Assembly: GCF_029203285.1 (NCBI RefSeq)
Contig: NZ_CP115669.1
Span: 5,394,001 to 5,458,000, forward strand
Source of the DNA: Pseudomonas sp. PSE14
GTDB lineage: Bacteria > Pseudomonadota > Gammaproteobacteria > Pseudomonadales > Pseudomonadaceae
DNA length: 64,000 bases
Reading direction: 5' to 3'
This document shows positions 18,267 through 28,816 of this stretch, piece after piece. A program made the translations under genes and the position numbers. The notes under the pieces are model-generated. The model did not search any database and was not told where the DNA came from. It saw nothing but the letters and a program-made list of their open reading frames with translations. Position 1 is the first letter of the stretch, and each line of letters begins with the position of its first letter.

Positions 18267-19064
18267 TTACTCCATGTCCTTCAGCCAGTCGGTGCTCTTG
18301 AACCACTTGTCATGCAGACGATCGTAGGTGCCGTCTTCGTGGATCTGCTTGAGGAAGTTGTTGATGAAGTTGATCGAGTCGTAATCGCCCTTCTTCAGGC
18401 CGAAAGCCAGCGGCTCGTAGGTGAACGGCTGGTCCAGGAAGACCAGCTTGCCGGCGCCGAACTTGTTGACGGCCACGACGTTGTAGGGCGAATCGTAGAT
18501 GAAGGCGTCGGCCTTGCCGTTGACCACGTCCATGACCGCTTCGGGCTCGTTGTCGAAGCCGTGGTACTGGGCCTTGGAGAGCTGCTTCTTGGCGACGAAC
18601 TCACCGGTGGTGCCGATCTTGGAGGTGATGCGGTACTTCGCATCGTTCAGGTCCTTGTAGGACTTGATGGTGCCTTCCAGGTCCTTGCGGATCAGCAGGG
18701 TCTGGCCAACCACGATGAAGGGATCGGAGAAGTTCAGGCGCAGGTTGCGTTCCTGGGTCAGGGTCATGCCCGAGCCGATCATGTCGAACTTGTCGGTCAG
18801 CAGGGCCGGGATGATGCCGTCGTAGCTGGTGGAAACCAGTTCCAGCTTGACGTTCATGGCCTTGGCCATGGCCTTGAGCAGGTCCACCTCGAAGCCGACG
18901 ATCTGACCGCGCTTGTTGGTCATCTCGAACGGCATGTAGGTCGGGTCCATGCCCACGCGCAGGGTGCCGCGCTTGGCCGCTTCATCGATGGCGCCAGCCT
19001 GCGCCGAGGCCACGCCCACCAGGGCGCAAACGCCCATGACCAGCAATGCCAGGTACTTTTTCAT
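18267..19064 (-). CDS. polar amino-acid ABC transporter substrate-binding protein
   Basis: The 265-residue product has a Sec signal (cleavage near ASAQA) and the SBP_bac_3 fold: GTLRVGMDPTYMPFEM at the N-lobe, GFEVDLLKAMAKAMN, DMIGSGMTLTQERNLRLNFSDPF, KIGTTGEFVAKKQL, and a C-terminal LHDKWFKSTDWL. These match periplasmic receptors for amino acids such as glutamine, histidine or cystine. The ATG at 19064 begins the signal and has GGAG upstream, so a longer in-frame start is not used. It is first in the operon with the permease and the ATPase. The 237-bp gap to opgH shows no gene. Confidence 0.92.
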   Translation of the reverse strand: MKKYLALLVMGVCALVGVASAQAGAIDEAAKRGTLRVGMDPTYMPFEMTNKRGQIVGFEVDLLKAMAKAMNVKLELVSTSYDGIIPALLTDKFDMIGSGMTLTQERNLRLNFSDPFIVVGQTLLIRKDLEGTIKSYKDLNDAKYRITSKIGTTGEFVAKKQLSKAQYHGFDNEPEAVMDVVNGKADAFIYDSPYNVVAVNKFGAGKLVFLDQPFTYEPLAFGLKKGDYDSINFINNFLKQIHEDGTYDRLHDKWFKSTDWLKDME

Positions 19065-19301
19065 CCCCAAACTCCCAAGCAAATAGAAAGGTCTTCTTGT
19101 TGTTCCAGAAATCGAATCGCGCATCCATGACGGCGGGCAATACAGCGCACTGTGCATCGGAAGGGTGCGAAGCCTACCCCATGCACCTGATATCTCAATC
19201 TTTTCTGGATAGCTGGCGCAGGGTACCAGCAGCGCCGCACGGGGAAAACAGGGAAACTCGCCGGCCGCCCTCGTCCGCAGCGGGACGAGGGCGAGCGAGC
19301 G

Positions 19302-21878
19302 TCAGGACTGCGCAGCGGGCAGCGTCAGCGGGGGCTGCTCGGCGACCGGCGCCAGCGGCACGGCCGGTGCGTGACTATCGGCCCGCAGCGACTGCTGCCA
19401 CTGGCCGATCCACTGTTCCTTGTTGCCCTGCCAGAGCGCCAGGTGCAGGCGCGACAGCGCAACCGGATCGCTCAGCAGCGCCAGGCGCAGGCTGCCGTCC
19501 AGTTGCTCGGGGCTGGCATCCAGCGCCCTCTGAACGCGCTCGGCGCGCATCGCCTCGATGGAATCGGCCTTGCCGTGGCGGGCCGTACCCATGGCGCAGG
19601 CCAGGGCGTTGAGCACCGGGTCGACGGCGGCGCGGACGAAACCGTCCTTCAGCGCCTGCCAGCGGTTCTGGTAGGTGTACTCGTCGGTAGCACGCAGTTC
19701 GCGCGGGGTGTCGTACTCCTCGGGGATGAGGAACAGCTTTTCATCGCGCGAGGCCAGGCCCAGCTTGACCCGGCTGCTGATCACCGAGACCGGGATCGAC
19801 AGCATCAGGGCGCCGACGATGGGCGACAGCCACCACAGGAAACGCGGGTTGAGCCAGGCCACCAGCAGCGCCCAGCACAGGCCCAGCAGGGTCTGCAGGC
19901 CGTGGCGGCGGATCGCCTCGCTCCACGGGGTGTCATCGTCGTCACGCTGCGGCGACTTCCACTGCGCTTCCCAGCCAAGGAACGCGGCCAGCACGAAGCG
20001 GGTGTGGAAGAGCATGCGTACCGGGGCGAGCAGCACGGAGAAGAGCATCTCCAGGAGCATGCTCAGGGTCACCTTGATCACGCCGCCGTAGCCCTTGGCG
20101 CCTTTGGCCCAGATCAGCATGACGCTGAGCAGCTTGGGCAGGAACAGCAGGGTCAGGGTGGTGGAGAACAGGGCGATGGCCTTTTCCGGGTGCCACTGCG
20201 GCCAGATCGGGAACAACTGGCGCGGCTCGAGGAAGTACTGCGGCTCCATCAACTGGTGCACCGCCAGCAGCGCGGTGGACAGCACCAGGAAGAAGAACCA
20301 CAGCGGCGCCGACAGGTAGGACATCACGCCGGTGAGGAACACCGCACGGTGCACCGGGTGCATGCCCTTGACCAGGAACAGGCGGAAGTTCATCAGGTTG
20401 CCGTGGCACCAGCGGCGGTCGCGCTTGAGCTCGTCCAGCAGGTTGGGCGGCAATTCCTCGTAGCTGCCTTCCAGGTCGTAGGCGATCCACACGCCCCAGC
20501 CGGCGCGGCGCATCAGCGCGGCTTCGACGAAGTCGTGGGAGAGGATCGCACCGGCGAAGGAGCCCTTGCCCGGCAACGGCGCCAGGGCGCAGTGCTCGAT
20601 GAAGGGCTTCATGCGGATGATCGCGTTGTGGCCCCAGTAGTGCGACTCGCCCAACTGCCAGAAGTGCAGGCCGGCGGTGAACAGCGGGCCGTACACGCGG
20701 GTGGCGAACTGCTGCATACGCGCATATAGGGTGTCCATGCCCGACGCCTTGGGCGCGGTCTGGATGATGCCCGCCTCGGGGTTGGCCTCCATCAGGCGCA
20801 CCAGCTTGGTCAGGCAGTCGCCGCTCATCACGCTGTCGGCGTCCATGACGACCATGTACTTGTACTGGCCGCCCCAGCGACGGCAGAAGTCGTCGATGTT
20901 GCCGCTCTTGCGCTTCACCCGGCGCCGGCGGCGGCGGTAGAAGATGCGACCGAAGCCCTTGGCCTCGTTGCACAGCTCGATCCAGGCCTTTTCCTCGGCC
21001 ACCGCGATGTCCGGCTGGTTGGTGTCGCTGAGCACGAAGAAGTCGAAGCGGTCCAGCTCGCCGCTGGCGGCCACCGACTCGAAGGTCGCGCGCAGGCCGG
21101 CGAAGACCCGCGGAACGTCCTCGTTGCAGATCGGCATGACGATCGCGGTACGCGCTTCCGGGGCGATCGGCTCGTTGCCGGCGCTGCTGCCGGAAATCCG
21201 GTAGCGGTCACGGCCGGTGAGCAGTTCCCAGAAGCCCATCAGGGCGGTCCAGAAGCCGGCGGACACCCAGCAGAAAAGGATGGCGAACAGCGTCAGCACG
21301 CCGAACTGGATCAGGTACGGCAGCACCTGCTCCAGGGTCTGCAGCCAGGTCTGGCGGTTGATCTCTTCCAGATCGACGAACGCCCAACCCTGGTACGGCA
21401 GGATGCCCTTCATGTAATAGGTGGCGACGCTGGTCTGGCCCAGCATCAGCAGCACCAGGATGAAACGGCGCCAGGAGCCGACCCGCTGCCAGCGCGCCTT
21501 GGGCAGGTCGCGAACCGGTCTGGACGGGTTGCTGCGCCCGGTGAGGCGACGCCAGCCGCGAATCAGCGGGTTGGTGCGCCAGGGTTCGGGGATGACCTTG
21601 GTGCGCTGGATCGGCGGCGCGGCCTTGAGGTAGGTACGGCCGTTGTCGTCCATACCCAGCATCCGGGCGTCGTCCAGCTCCTGGCCGTAGCCGTGGCGCA
21701 GGCGCGCCCCGACCGAGGCCAGCGCGACGTCGTCGCTCTGGGAATCATCGCCAGCGAGCTGCTCGTGCAGCTCGCTGAAGGACCCGGCCCGGGCCAGACG
21801 CTCACGCTCGGCCGCCGAAAGCGGCAGGTGCGCGAGGTAGTCGGCCACCGGCGCGGTGGTAGCGGTGGAGTTATTCAT
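19302..21878 (-). CDS. opgH: glucans biosynthesis glucosyltransferase H
   Basis: The 858-residue inner-membrane GT2 enzyme polymerises the beta-1,2-glucan backbone of osmoregulated periplasmic glucans from UDP-glucose. It has a long cytoplasmic N-terminus, paired helices near residues 145-230, the GT2 domain with [27 protein letters not shown], the acceptor-site Asp region, and RDRRWCHGN as the (R/Q)xxRW motif. Several C-terminal membrane helices follow. The ATG at 21878 is preferred to an upstream start because the protein then matches the family N-terminus. It overlaps the opgG stop by eight bases, giving an opgGH operon. Confidence 0.96.
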   Translation of the reverse strand: MNNSTATTAPVADYLAHLPLSAAERERLARAGSFSELHEQLAGDDSQSDDVALASVGARLRHGYGQELDDARMLGMDDNGRTYLKAAPPIQRTKVIPEPWRTNPLIRGWRRLTGRSNPSRPVRDLPKARWQRVGSWRRFILVLLMLGQTSVATYYMKGILPYQGWAFVDLEEINRQTWLQTLEQVLPYLIQFGVLTLFAILFCWVSAGFWTALMGFWELLTGRDRYRISGSSAGNEPIAPEARTAIVMPICNEDVPRVFAGLRATFESVAASGELDRFDFFVLSDTNQPDIAVAEEKAWIELCNEAKGFGRIFYRRRRRRVKRKSGNIDDFCRRWGGQYKYMVVMDADSVMSGDCLTKLVRLMEANPEAGIIQTAPKASGMDTLYARMQQFATRVYGPLFTAGLHFWQLGESHYWGHNAIIRMKPFIEHCALAPLPGKGSFAGAILSHDFVEAALMRRAGWGVWIAYDLEGSYEELPPNLLDELKRDRRWCHGNLMNFRLFLVKGMHPVHRAVFLTGVMSYLSAPLWFFFLVLSTALLAVHQLMEPQYFLEPRQLFPIWPQWHPEKAIALFSTTLTLLFLPKLLSVMLIWAKGAKGYGGVIKVTLSMLLEMLFSVLLAPVRMLFHTRFVLAAFLGWEAQWKSPQRDDDDTPWSEAIRRHGLQTLLGLCWALLVAWLNPRFLWWLSPIVGALMLSIPVSVISSRVKLGLASRDEKLFLIPEEYDTPRELRATDEYTYQNRWQALKDGFVRAAVDPVLNALACAMGTARHGKADSIEAMRAERVQRALDASPEQLDGSLRLALLSDPVALSRLHLALWQGNKEQWIGQWQQSLRADSHAPAVPLAPVAEQPPLTLPAAQS

Positions 21879-23433
21879 CGGCAGGCAGCTGGTAGCTCCA
21901 GGTTTCGGAAATGGTCTGGCCGCCATTCACCAGCGCGGCGCGCATTTCCGTCGGCTTCTTCGGATCCTTGACCTTGATCCGCAAGGTCAGACGCCAGCCT
22001 TGGGTCACCGGGTTGTAGCGCAGGTTGTTCTCCTTGACCTCGGCATTGTCGTCCGTGCTTACCTGAGTGCTCACCGGCGCATCACCGGCCAGCGCCTTCA
22101 GGGTCGGGCCGACGAAGTCGACGACCAGAGCGGTGCTGCCGTCCGGCTGGCGGATCAGGTTCTTCTGCTTCACGTCACCCACGGAACGCAGGGTCTGCAT
22201 GACCCAGGAGGATTTCGGATCGTGCAGCGCCTCTTCGTCCCTGGTCCAGCGCATGCGGTAGGCGAAGTCCAGCGGCTCGCCGGCTTCGGGACGCTTCTCG
22301 GGGTTCCAGAAGGCGACGATATTGTCGTTGGTTTCGTCCGGAGTGGGGATCTCCACCAGCTCGACGGTGCCCTTGCCCCAGTCACCCTGCGGTTCGACCC
22401 AGGCGGACGGGCGCAGGTCGTAGCGGTCATCCAGGTCCTCGTAGCGGGAGAACTCGCGGCCGCGCTGCAGCAGGCCAAAGCCTTTCGGGCTCTCGACGCT
22501 GTAGGCGCTGACGGACAGGTGTTTGGGGTTGTTCAGAGGACGCCAGATCCACTCGTCGTTGCCGGCGTGGATCTGCAGGCCGGTGGAGTCATGCAGCTCC
22601 GGACGGAAGTTGTGCTCGGCGGACGGCTGGTTGGAGCCGAACAGGAACATGCTGGTCAGCGGCGCCAGGCCCAGTTTGGACACCTTGTCGCGCAGGAAGA
22701 CGCGCGCCTTCACATCGACCACGGTGTCGTTGCCCGGGCGGATGATGAAGCGATACGCACCGGTGGCACGCGGCGAATCCAGCAGGGCGAAGATCACCAG
22801 ATGCTTGTCGGTGGGCTTGGGATGCTCGATCCAGAACTCGCGGAAGCGCGGGAACTCCTCGCCGGACGGCAGCGCGGTGTCCATCGCCAGGCCACGGGCG
22901 GACAGGCCCCACCACTGGTCCTTGCCGATGATGCGGAAGTAGCTGGCGCCCAGGAAGGTGCCGATCTCGTCCTGCTTTTCCGGGGAATTGATCGGATAGA
23001 GGATGCGGAAGCCGGCGTAACCCAGGTCCTTGGTGGCATTGGCGTCGAATTTCAGCGTACCGAAGTCGAAACGCGAGGGATCGTACTTGATCTCCTTGAC
23101 GCTGGTGGAGGTCACTTCGTTGATCTTCACCGGCGTGTCGAAATGCATGCCCTGGTGATAGAAGCTGATCTTGAAGGGAGTCTTGTCGCCAGCCCAGTAA
23201 GCCTTCTCGTTGCGGAAGCGGATCTGCTGGTAGTCAGCGAACTTCATTTCGCTGAATTCCGATGGCAGGTTGCTGGTCGGTGCGCTGTACTTTTCGCCCG
23301 CCAGCGACTTGGCGCGCTCGGCCACGTCGTCAAGATTGAAAGCCCACGCCTGGCTGGTGCTCAACGCCACAAGAGCGGAACCGACCAGCACGCGCAGGAA
23401 GCTAAGAGGTTGTTGAACGGAACGGAAAATCAC
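21871..23433 (-). CDS. opgG: glucans biosynthesis protein G (periplasmic)
   Basis: The 520-residue product has a Sec signal peptide ending at QAWA before FNLDDV. The conserved OpgG/OpgD fold is seen in [53 protein letters not shown], and FREFWIEHP. OpgG works in the periplasm on the nascent glucan chain (branching or release) together with OpgH. The preceding 200 bp is AT-richer than average and probably holds the operon promoter, but no confident -35/-10 pair was assigned. Confidence 0.96.
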   Translation of the reverse strand: MIFRSVQQPLSFLRVLVGSALVALSTSQAWAFNLDDVAERAKSLAGEKYSAPTSNLPSEFSEMKFADYQQIRFRNEKAYWAGDKTPFKISFYHQGMHFDTPVKINEVTSTSVKEIKYDPSRFDFGTLKFDANATKDLGYAGFRILYPINSPEKQDEIGTFLGASYFRIIGKDQWWGLSARGLAMDTALPSGEEFPRFREFWIEHPKPTDKHLVIFALLDSPRATGAYRFIIRPGNDTVVDVKARVFLRDKVSKLGLAPLTSMFLFGSNQPSAEHNFRPELHDSTGLQIHAGNDEWIWRPLNNPKHLSVSAYSVESPKGFGLLQRGREFSRYEDLDDRYDLRPSAWVEPQGDWGKGTVELVEIPTPDETNDNIVAFWNPEKRPEAGEPLDFAYRMRWTRDEEALHDPKSSWVMQTLRSVGDVKQKNLIRQPDGSTALVVDFVGPTLKALAGDAPVSTQVSTDDNAEVKENNLRYNPVTQGWRLTLRIKVKDPKKPTEMRAALVNGGQTISETWSYQLPADE

Positions 23434-23634
23434 GAGTCCCCCTCGTCCGTGAACACAAAACTAATAAGGCCAGCAAAGGCGATGCCAATTTGCCGGCGAT
23501 TGAATTCCGACCCCGGTGAGCCTGAATGATTCCCCGTTATTTTCCACGGGTACTTACGACTCCCGGAGACGCATTGTTCTAGATGCATATGCCCTAACCA
23601 TCATCCCACGGCGTTATGACAAGCTGCCGCGCGT

Positions 23635-24072
23635 TCAAGCCTCCAGAAGAAAGGTCACCGGCCCGTCATTGACCAGGTGGACCTGCATGTTGGCGCCGAA
23701 ACGACCCGTGGCGACCAGCGGATGACGGGCTCGTGCCTGTTCCACGAGTAGATCGAACAACGCGGCGCCCCTTTCGGGTGGCGCCGCGCTGGAAAAGCTT
23801 GGCCGAAGCCCCTTGCGGGTGTCCGCGGCCAGGGTGAACTGCGAAACCAGCAACAAACCGCCACCGACATCGCTCAACGAAAGGTTCATTTTACCTTCAT
23901 CGTCGCCAAACACTCGATAGTTAAGCAGCTTGTGCAACAAACGATTTACCGACTCCTCGCTGTCCTGCGGCTCGACGCCCACCAGGACCAGCAGGCCGTG
24001 ATCGATGGAACCGACCACTTCACCCTCGACTTCGACGCGGGCGCCACGCACCCGCTGGATCAAACCCTTCAT
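23635..24072 (-). CDS. dtd: D-aminoacyl-tRNA deacylase
   Basis: The 145-residue product matches Dtd in full length. It has the two catalytic or specificity motifs: [12 protein letters not shown], with the SQFTL active-site loop, and NDGPVTF near the C-terminus (Gly-cisPro type). The enzyme removes D-amino acids, and glycine wrongly attached to tRNA-Ala, protecting translation. Its start overlaps the pip stop by four bases (ATGA), so the pair is one operon. Confidence 0.97.
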   Translation of the reverse strand: MKGLIQRVRGARVEVEGEVVGSIDHGLLVLVGVEPQDSEESVNRLLHKLLNYRVFGDDEGKMNLSLSDVGGGLLLVSQFTLAADTRKGLRPSFSSAAPPERGAALFDLLVEQARARHPLVATGRFGANMQVHLVNDGPVTFLLEA

Positions 24073-25040
24073 TCAGCCTCCGGCGGGAGGTTCAGCAGGC
24101 GGCGGCCGATTTCATTGGTCGCACGCACCAGCGCATCGGTGATTCCCGCCTCGCTCGCCGCGTGGCCGGCGTCGCGGACGATCTGCAGTTCGCTGTTGGG
24201 CCAGGCCTTGTGCAGCGCCCAGGCATTGTCCAGCGGACAGACCACGTCGTAGCGGCCGTGGACGATCACGCCCGGCAGGTGGGCGATCTTGTGCATGTCG
24301 CGCAGCAGCTGGTCCGGCTCCAGGAAGCCGCGGTTGACGAAGTAGTGGTTCTCGATGCGGGCGATGGACAGCGCGCGATGCGGGTCGGAGAAACGATCGA
24401 CCACCGCCGGGTTCGGCCGCAGCGTGGCGGTGCGCCCTTCCCAGGTAGACCAGGCACGGGCGGCGTGCATCTGGGCGATCTGGTCGGGGCCGGTCAGGCG
24501 GCGATGGAAGGCGTTCACCAGGTCGTCCTGCTCGTCCGCCGGGATCGGGGCCAGGTAGTCCTCCCAGTAATCGGGGAACAGGCGGCTCGCGCCTTCCTGG
24601 TAGAACCAGTGGATTTCCTGCGGGCGGCACAGGAAGATGCCGCGCACGATCAGCGCCAGCACGCGCTCGGGATGGCTCTGGGCATAGGCCAGTGACAGGG
24701 TCGAGCCCCAGGAGCCGCCGAACAGCACCCACTTGTCGATGCCCAGGTGCTCGCGGATGCGCTCGATGTCCTGCACCAGGTGCCAGGTGGTGTTGTTCTC
24801 CAGGCTCGCGTAGGGCGTGGAGCGACCGCAGCCACGCTGGTCGAAGGTGACGATGCGGTAGATGTTGGGATCGAAGAAGCGGCGCGACATGGCATCACAC
24901 CCGGAGCCCGGGCCGCCATGGATGAACAGAACCGGCAATCCATCGGGCATACCGCTTTCATCTACATAAAGGACGTGCGGCTCCTCGACGGCCAGTTCAT
25001 GGCGGGCGTAAGGCTTGATTTCCGGATACAAAGATTGCAT
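24069..25040 (-). CDS. pip: proline iminopeptidase (alpha/beta hydrolase)
   Basis: The 323-residue enzyme releases N-terminal proline from peptides. The catalytic pattern is complete: HGGPGSGC oxyanion segment, [12 protein letters not shown], nucleophile elbow GGSWGS, acid in HGRYDVVCP and base in DAGHAASE. Length and sequence match the monomeric cytoplasmic S33 family. The ATG at 25040 is chosen because [21 protein letters not shown] is the family N-terminus; the open frame extends further upstream. It is translationally coupled to dtd. Confidence 0.95.
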   Translation of the reverse strand: MQSLYPEIKPYARHELAVEEPHVLYVDESGMPDGLPVLFIHGGPGSGCDAMSRRFFDPNIYRIVTFDQRGCGRSTPYASLENNTTWHLVQDIERIREHLGIDKWVLFGGSWGSTLSLAYAQSHPERVLALIVRGIFLCRPQEIHWFYQEGASRLFPDYWEDYLAPIPADEQDDLVNAFHRRLTGPDQIAQMHAARAWSTWEGRTATLRPNPAVVDRFSDPHRALSIARIENHYFVNRGFLEPDQLLRDMHKIAHLPGVIVHGRYDVVCPLDNAWALHKAWPNSELQIVRDAGHAASEAGITDALVRATNEIGRRLLNLPPEAE

Positions 25041-25218
25041 GGCTCGCTCCTGGATCAGTGCATACGGTCGCTCCCGGGCCATTAACCATCCTAGGGCCTG
25101 CACCGACTTGTCGAAAATCGCATTGCCGTAGCGCGATCTCTATCAAAGGTCTTCGGCGTCCACGGTGTCGGGCATGATACTCGGGCCAGCGAAAAACCCA
25201 TAAGGGAGTTAGTGCGCC

Positions 25219-25647
25219 ATGCCACGGAAGTTGTTTCTTTCTCTGATATTGCTGTTGGTGGCGTTGACCGGTTGCGGTCGCGAAGACCCTCGCGTGCAAC
25301 TCGACGCCGCCGTCAAGCAATTGCAGGACAACCTGGAAGCCAAGAATAGCGGGGCGGTGATGGATCAGCTGCATGCCGACTTCCGCGCCAACGGCGAGTT
25401 CGACCGCGACTGGGCGCGGCGCACCATGACGCTGATGTTCCTGCGCCACCAGCAGGTAAAGGTGATCGTCCTCTCCAGCGACAGCCAGCTCGACCCGACC
25501 TACTCCAGCCGCGGCCACACCCAGGCCCAGGTCGCCCTCACCGGCGCCGAGAACCTGATCCCCGACAGCGCCGCGCACTACAGTGTGAAACTGGAATGGT
25601 GGCGCGAAGGCTCCGACTGGAAACTGGCGAGGCTCGACTGGCAATGA
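25219..25647 (+). CDS. hypothetical lipoprotein
   Basis: The 142-residue product has a lipoprotein signal (LLLVALTGC, lipobox LTGC). The mature part starts with a helix (LDAAVKQLQDNLEAKNSGAVMDQLHADF) and continues into alternating strands ending in VKLEWWREGSDWKLARLDWQ. The pattern of helices followed by a curved sheet with a terminal DWK..DW strand recalls NTF2-like or SnoaL-like folds, but this is a weak impression. Function is unknown. Its stop overlaps the Nudix start (ATGA). Confidence 0.75.
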   Translation: MPRKLFLSLILLLVALTGCGREDPRVQLDAAVKQLQDNLEAKNSGAVMDQLHADFRANGEFDRDWARRTMTLMFLRHQQVKVIVLSSDSQLDPTYSSRGHTQAQVALTGAENLIPDSAAHYSVKLEWWREGSDWKLARLDWQ

Positions 25648-26120
25648 CTTCTCCCCTGCAACACCGCATTCGCGCCGCCGGCCTGCTGGTGCGCGACGAA
25701 CACATCCTGCTGGTGCGCCACGAGGTGGCCGGGGACGTGTACTGGATCCCACCGGGCGGCGGCTTCGAGTCGGACAAGGACGAATCCACCCGCGACACGG
25801 TGCGCCGCGAGTGCCGGGAGGAAACCGGGCTGGCGGTGGAGGTTGGCCCGCTGGTGTACGTGCGCGAGTTCGCCGAACCGGTGGCCGGGCGCTTCCACAT
25901 GGAGCTGTTCTACCGCGTCGATGCCTGGGACGGCCGGGTCAGCCTGGACAACCTGCACGGTCTGGGTGGCGACGAGTTCGATATCCGCGAAGTCGCCTGG
26001 GTGCCGCGAGGGCAGCTGCCGCACCTGCCCTCCTTCTACCCCGCCGAATTGCTCGACGACGTCTGGGAACGCCTGGCCGAGGCGCAGCCGATGATCCGCC
26101 ACCTCGGCCTGCAACGCTGA
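25644..26120 (+). CDS. Nudix hydrolase
   Basis: The 158-residue product contains a complete Nudix box, Gx5Ex7REx2EExG, seen as GGGFESDKDEST followed by RDTVRRECREETGL. It coordinates the metal for hydrolysing a nucleoside diphosphate linked to another group. The N-terminal AAGLLVRDEHILLVRHE and WIPPGGG fit ADP-ribose or mutator-type Nudix proteins, but the substrate is not predictable. The ATG at 25644 overlaps the lipoprotein stop; a longer in-frame start inside that gene is rejected. It converges on dguC with six bases between. Confidence 0.92.
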   Translation: MTSPLQHRIRAAGLLVRDEHILLVRHEVAGDVYWIPPGGGFESDKDESTRDTVRRECREETGLAVEVGPLVYVREFAEPVAGRFHMELFYRVDAWDGRVSLDNLHGLGGDEFDIREVAWVPRGQLPHLPSFYPAELLDDVWERLAEAQPMIRHLGLQR

Positions 26121-26126
26121 CCAGGG

Positions 26127-27026
26127 TTACTGCACGGGCTCGCTGGTCGGCTTGGCGATGATCGCCTGGAGTTCGGCAGTCATGGGGAATTCCAGGTTGA
26201 GGTTCTTCGGCGGGATCGGCTGCTCGAACCAACGCTGATAGATGCCCTTGATCTCGCCGGAGGCGTAAAGATCGGCCAGCGTCTGGTTGACCAGGGCGAG
26301 GAACTGCGGATCGTCCTTGCGCACCATGCAGGCATAGATTTCCCGCGATTGCGGCTCACCCACCACCACCCACTGGTGCGGGTCACGGGCCTTGGCCTTC
26401 TCGCCGTAGAGCAAGGCGTCATCCATATAGAAGGCCACCGCACGGCCGGACTGCAGCATGAGGAAGGCTTCGCCGTGGTCCTTGGCGCTGACCACGTTCA
26501 TGCCCAGGTTGTGTTCGGCGTTGTAGGCCTTGAGGTAGCGCTCGTTGGTGGTGCCGGCGGTGGTTACCACGTTCTTGCCCTTGAGGTCGGCAAAGTCGTG
26601 GATGCCGCTGTCCTTGGCGGTCAGCAACTGGCCCTTCACATAGATGAAGCCGTAGGAGAAGGCGACCTGCTTCATGCGCTCCGCGGTGACGCCGGTGGAG
26701 CCGCATTCCAGGTCCACGGTGCCGTTCTGCACCAGCGGGATGCGCGTCTGCGAGGTCACCAGGTTGTACTTCACCTTCAGGTCCGGTTTGTCCAGCTTCT
26801 GCTTCAGGCGCTCGACCACCTTGCCGGCCAGGTCCACCGAGTAGCCCATGGGCTGGCCACTGTTGTCGCCCAGGTAGGAGAACGGCACCGAGGCATCGCG
26901 ATAACCCAGGGTTATCGTGCCGCGCTCAGCGACTTTCTTCAGCGTGCCGTCCAGTACCTCGTCGGCCTGCGCCAGCGCGCAGACCAGGCTGGACGCCGCC
27001 AGCATTCCCAGTGCAAATCGTTTCAT
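26127..27026 (-). CDS. dguC: periplasmic amino-acid binding protein, D-glutamate utilisation
   Basis: The 299-residue product has a Sec signal (LVCALAQA) and the GltI/AatJ-type receptor fold: LKKVAERGTITLGYRDASVPFSYL, GYSVDLAGKVVERL, VDLECGSTGVTAERMKQVAFS, TTAGTTNERYLKAYN and a C-terminal GIYQRWFEQPIPP. The CGSTG segment and PPKNLNLEFPMT end are typical of dicarboxylic amino-acid receptors. Its place after a RidA protein and a D-amino acid dehydrogenase matches the dguABC locus described in P. aeruginosa. No permease or ATPase is next to it, so it presumably works with a system elsewhere or as a sensor. Confidence 0.88.
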   Translation of the reverse strand: MKRFALGMLAASSLVCALAQADEVLDGTLKKVAERGTITLGYRDASVPFSYLGDNSGQPMGYSVDLAGKVVERLKQKLDKPDLKVKYNLVTSQTRIPLVQNGTVDLECGSTGVTAERMKQVAFSYGFIYVKGQLLTAKDSGIHDFADLKGKNVVTTAGTTNERYLKAYNAEHNLGMNVVSAKDHGEAFLMLQSGRAVAFYMDDALLYGEKAKARDPHQWVVVGEPQSREIYACMVRKDDPQFLALVNQTLADLYASGEIKGIYQRWFEQPIPPKNLNLEFPMTAELQAIIAKPTSEPVQ

Positions 27027-27065
27027 GGGTTTGATCCTTCTTGTTGTTGTGAGTCAGGTTGAGGT

Positions 27066-27416
27066 TCAGGGCCTGGCGGCGATCACCGTGATTTCCACCA
27101 GAACCTGCGGCCGCGCCAGCAAGGCCTGCACCGTGGTGCGGGTCGGTGCGCAACCGGCTGGCAGCCAGTCCGACCACACGCCGTTCATGGCCTCGAAGTC
27201 GGTCGTGATGTCCTTGAGGTAGATGGTCGCGCTGAGAATATTCGCCTTGTCGGTGCCGGCCTCGGCCAGCAGCGCGTCGATCTTCGCCAGCACTTCCTCG
27301 GTTTGCCCCCGGATATCGGTGGCTTGGGCAGGCACCTGCCCGGAGAGGAACACCAGCGAGCCGAAGACCATAGCGCCGGAGAGGCGGTCGTTGGTGGCGA
27401 TTCGGGTAAGTTGCAT
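27066..27416 (-). CDS. dguB: RidA-family enamine/imine deaminase
   Basis: The 116-residue product is a single RidA (YjgF/YER057c) domain: FLSGQVP, DIRGQTEEVLAKIDALLAEAG, ILSATIYLKDI and PTRTTVQA with the Arg that contacts substrate carboxylate. RidA proteins hydrolyse reactive 2-imino acids formed by amino-acid oxidation. Downstream of a D-amino acid dehydrogenase it would clear the imino product of D-glutamate. The ATG at 27416 starts the conserved domain; an upstream in-frame start is rejected. Confidence 0.92.
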   Translation of the reverse strand: MQLTRIATNDRLSGAMVFGSLVFLSGQVPAQATDIRGQTEEVLAKIDALLAEAGTDKANILSATIYLKDITTDFEAMNGVWSDWLPAGCAPTRTTVQALLARPQVLVEITVIAARP

Positions 27417-27439
27417 GGTCAATCTCCAGATTCGCGAAA

Positions 27440-28684
27440 TCAGCTGGCCAGACGCTGGGGCGTCAGGCCCTGGGTATCGATGCCGGGGCGGCGCCCGGCG
27501 ATTTGTGCGGCGATGAGCTGCGCGCTGCCGCAGGCCAGGGTGAAGCCGAGCGCACCGTGGCCAATATTCAGCCAAAGCCCGCGCGGCCCGCAGGCGCCCA
27601 CCAGTGGCACACCCGTGGGCGTCGCCGGGCGCATGCCGGCCCATTCGATGGCGGCGCCGTAGTCGCAGGCGTCGGGCAGGGTATCCACCGCCTGCTGGCG
27701 GATCAGCGCCAGCCGCTTGGGCTCCAGGCGCGGATCGAAGCCGACGATATCGACCATGGCGGCAATGCGCAGGCGATCGCCGATACGTGCATAGACCACC
27801 TTGCGGTCGTAATCGGTGAGGCTCACGTCGGGCGCGCGGTCGCCGGCGCGGATCGGCGCGGTCAGGCTGTAGCCCTTGAGCGGATAGAGCGGCAGGCGCG
27901 GCCCGCCCGGCAGCAGGGCCGCGCTGCGATAGCCGGCGGCGAGCACGACGTGATCGGCCTCGAAGCTCTCCCCGCCCGCCTCGACACCCGCCACGGCACC
28001 ATTACGCAGGAGCAGCCGCGAAGCCGGGTGGGCGTAGAGCAGACGGCAACGCCCGGACGCCTGAAGCCGCTCGGCCAGCCGCTGGCAGAACAGGAAGCAA
28101 TCGGCGACCTCCTCGTCCGGCGTGTGGATGCCACCCACAAAGGGCGCACGCTCCAGTGCCGGGTCCAACTCACGGCACTGCTGCGCCGAGAGCACGAACT
28201 GCGCGGAGGGATCGGACAGGTTCTGCCGAGCGCTGCGGAAGCTGCCTGCGTCGCGAAAGGCCACCAGCTTGCCGTTACGCCGCCAATCGAAGCCGTCCAG
28301 ACCGATTTCTCGCCACTGCGCCAGCGTCGCCTGGCTGAACAGCGCCAGGCGCAGCAGATGCTTGGCGTTGGCCTGGTTCACCGAACGCCGGCAGGCCGCC
28401 GTGAACTCCATCAGCCAGCGCCACTGCGCCGGGTCCAGGCGCGGGCGCAGGCGCAGCGGCGAGTCCCCGCGCAGCAGCCAACCCAGCGCCTGCTGCGGTA
28501 CGCCGGCATCGGCCAGCGGCGCCACATAGCGGTAGGACAACTGGCCACCGTTGGCGAAGCTGGTTTCCAGCCCGGCCGCATCGCGCGCCTCCAGCACGGT
28601 GACGTCGAATCCTTCGAGGACCAGCGCCTGGGCGGTGGCCAGTCCGACCACGCCCGCGCCGATGATGCAAACCCGCTGTGCCAT
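27440..28684 (-). CDS. dguA: FAD-dependent D-amino acid dehydrogenase, D-glutamate type
   Basis: The 414-residue DadA-like flavoprotein begins with a Rossmann FAD motif (CIIGAGVVGLATAQAL), followed by VLEARDAAGLETSFANGGQLSY, the DadA fingerprint. It ends with a second FAD-contact segment (WAGMRPATPTGVPLVGA, then LWLNIGHGALGFTLACGSAQ). It oxidises D-amino acids at the membrane face and passes electrons to the respiratory chain. D-glutamate specificity is inferred from the dgu gene order. The ATG at 28684 begins the FAD motif. Upstream in-frame starts lie in the operator region. Confidence 0.92.
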   Translation of the reverse strand: MAQRVCIIGAGVVGLATAQALVLEGFDVTVLEARDAAGLETSFANGGQLSYRYVAPLADAGVPQQALGWLLRGDSPLRLRPRLDPAQWRWLMEFTAACRRSVNQANAKHLLRLALFSQATLAQWREIGLDGFDWRRNGKLVAFRDAGSFRSARQNLSDPSAQFVLSAQQCRELDPALERAPFVGGIHTPDEEVADCFLFCQRLAERLQASGRCRLLYAHPASRLLLRNGAVAGVEAGGESFEADHVVLAAGYRSAALLPGGPRLPLYPLKGYSLTAPIRAGDRAPDVSLTDYDRKVVYARIGDRLRIAAMVDIVGFDPRLEPKRLALIRQQAVDTLPDACDYGAAIEWAGMRPATPTGVPLVGACGPRGLWLNIGHGALGFTLACGSAQLIAAQIAGRRPGIDTQGLTPQRLAS

Positions 28685-28748
28685 TTCCGCCCCACCACCC
28701 GAGAGATTCCAGGCCTCGACCTTAGGGCCGGATGACAGGCGGCGAACA

Positions 28749-28801
28749 ATGAATAAAGATGGGCAACCCATAACCTTGCGTTATACACGTTCGTTATTCA
28801 T
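28749..28801. promoter_or_regulatory. dguA-dguR divergent control region with LysR-type dyads
   Basis: ATAAC-N5-GTTAT at 28770-28784 is a perfect short dyad that fits the LysR T-N11-A rule (T28771, A28783). It is nested inside an outer inverted repeat, ATGAATAA (28749-28756) and TTATTCAT (28794-28801). The region is AT-richer than its surroundings and lies between the divergent dguA and dguR starts. Confidence 0.5.
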
Positions 28802-28816
28802 ACAAGGGGGAGACCC

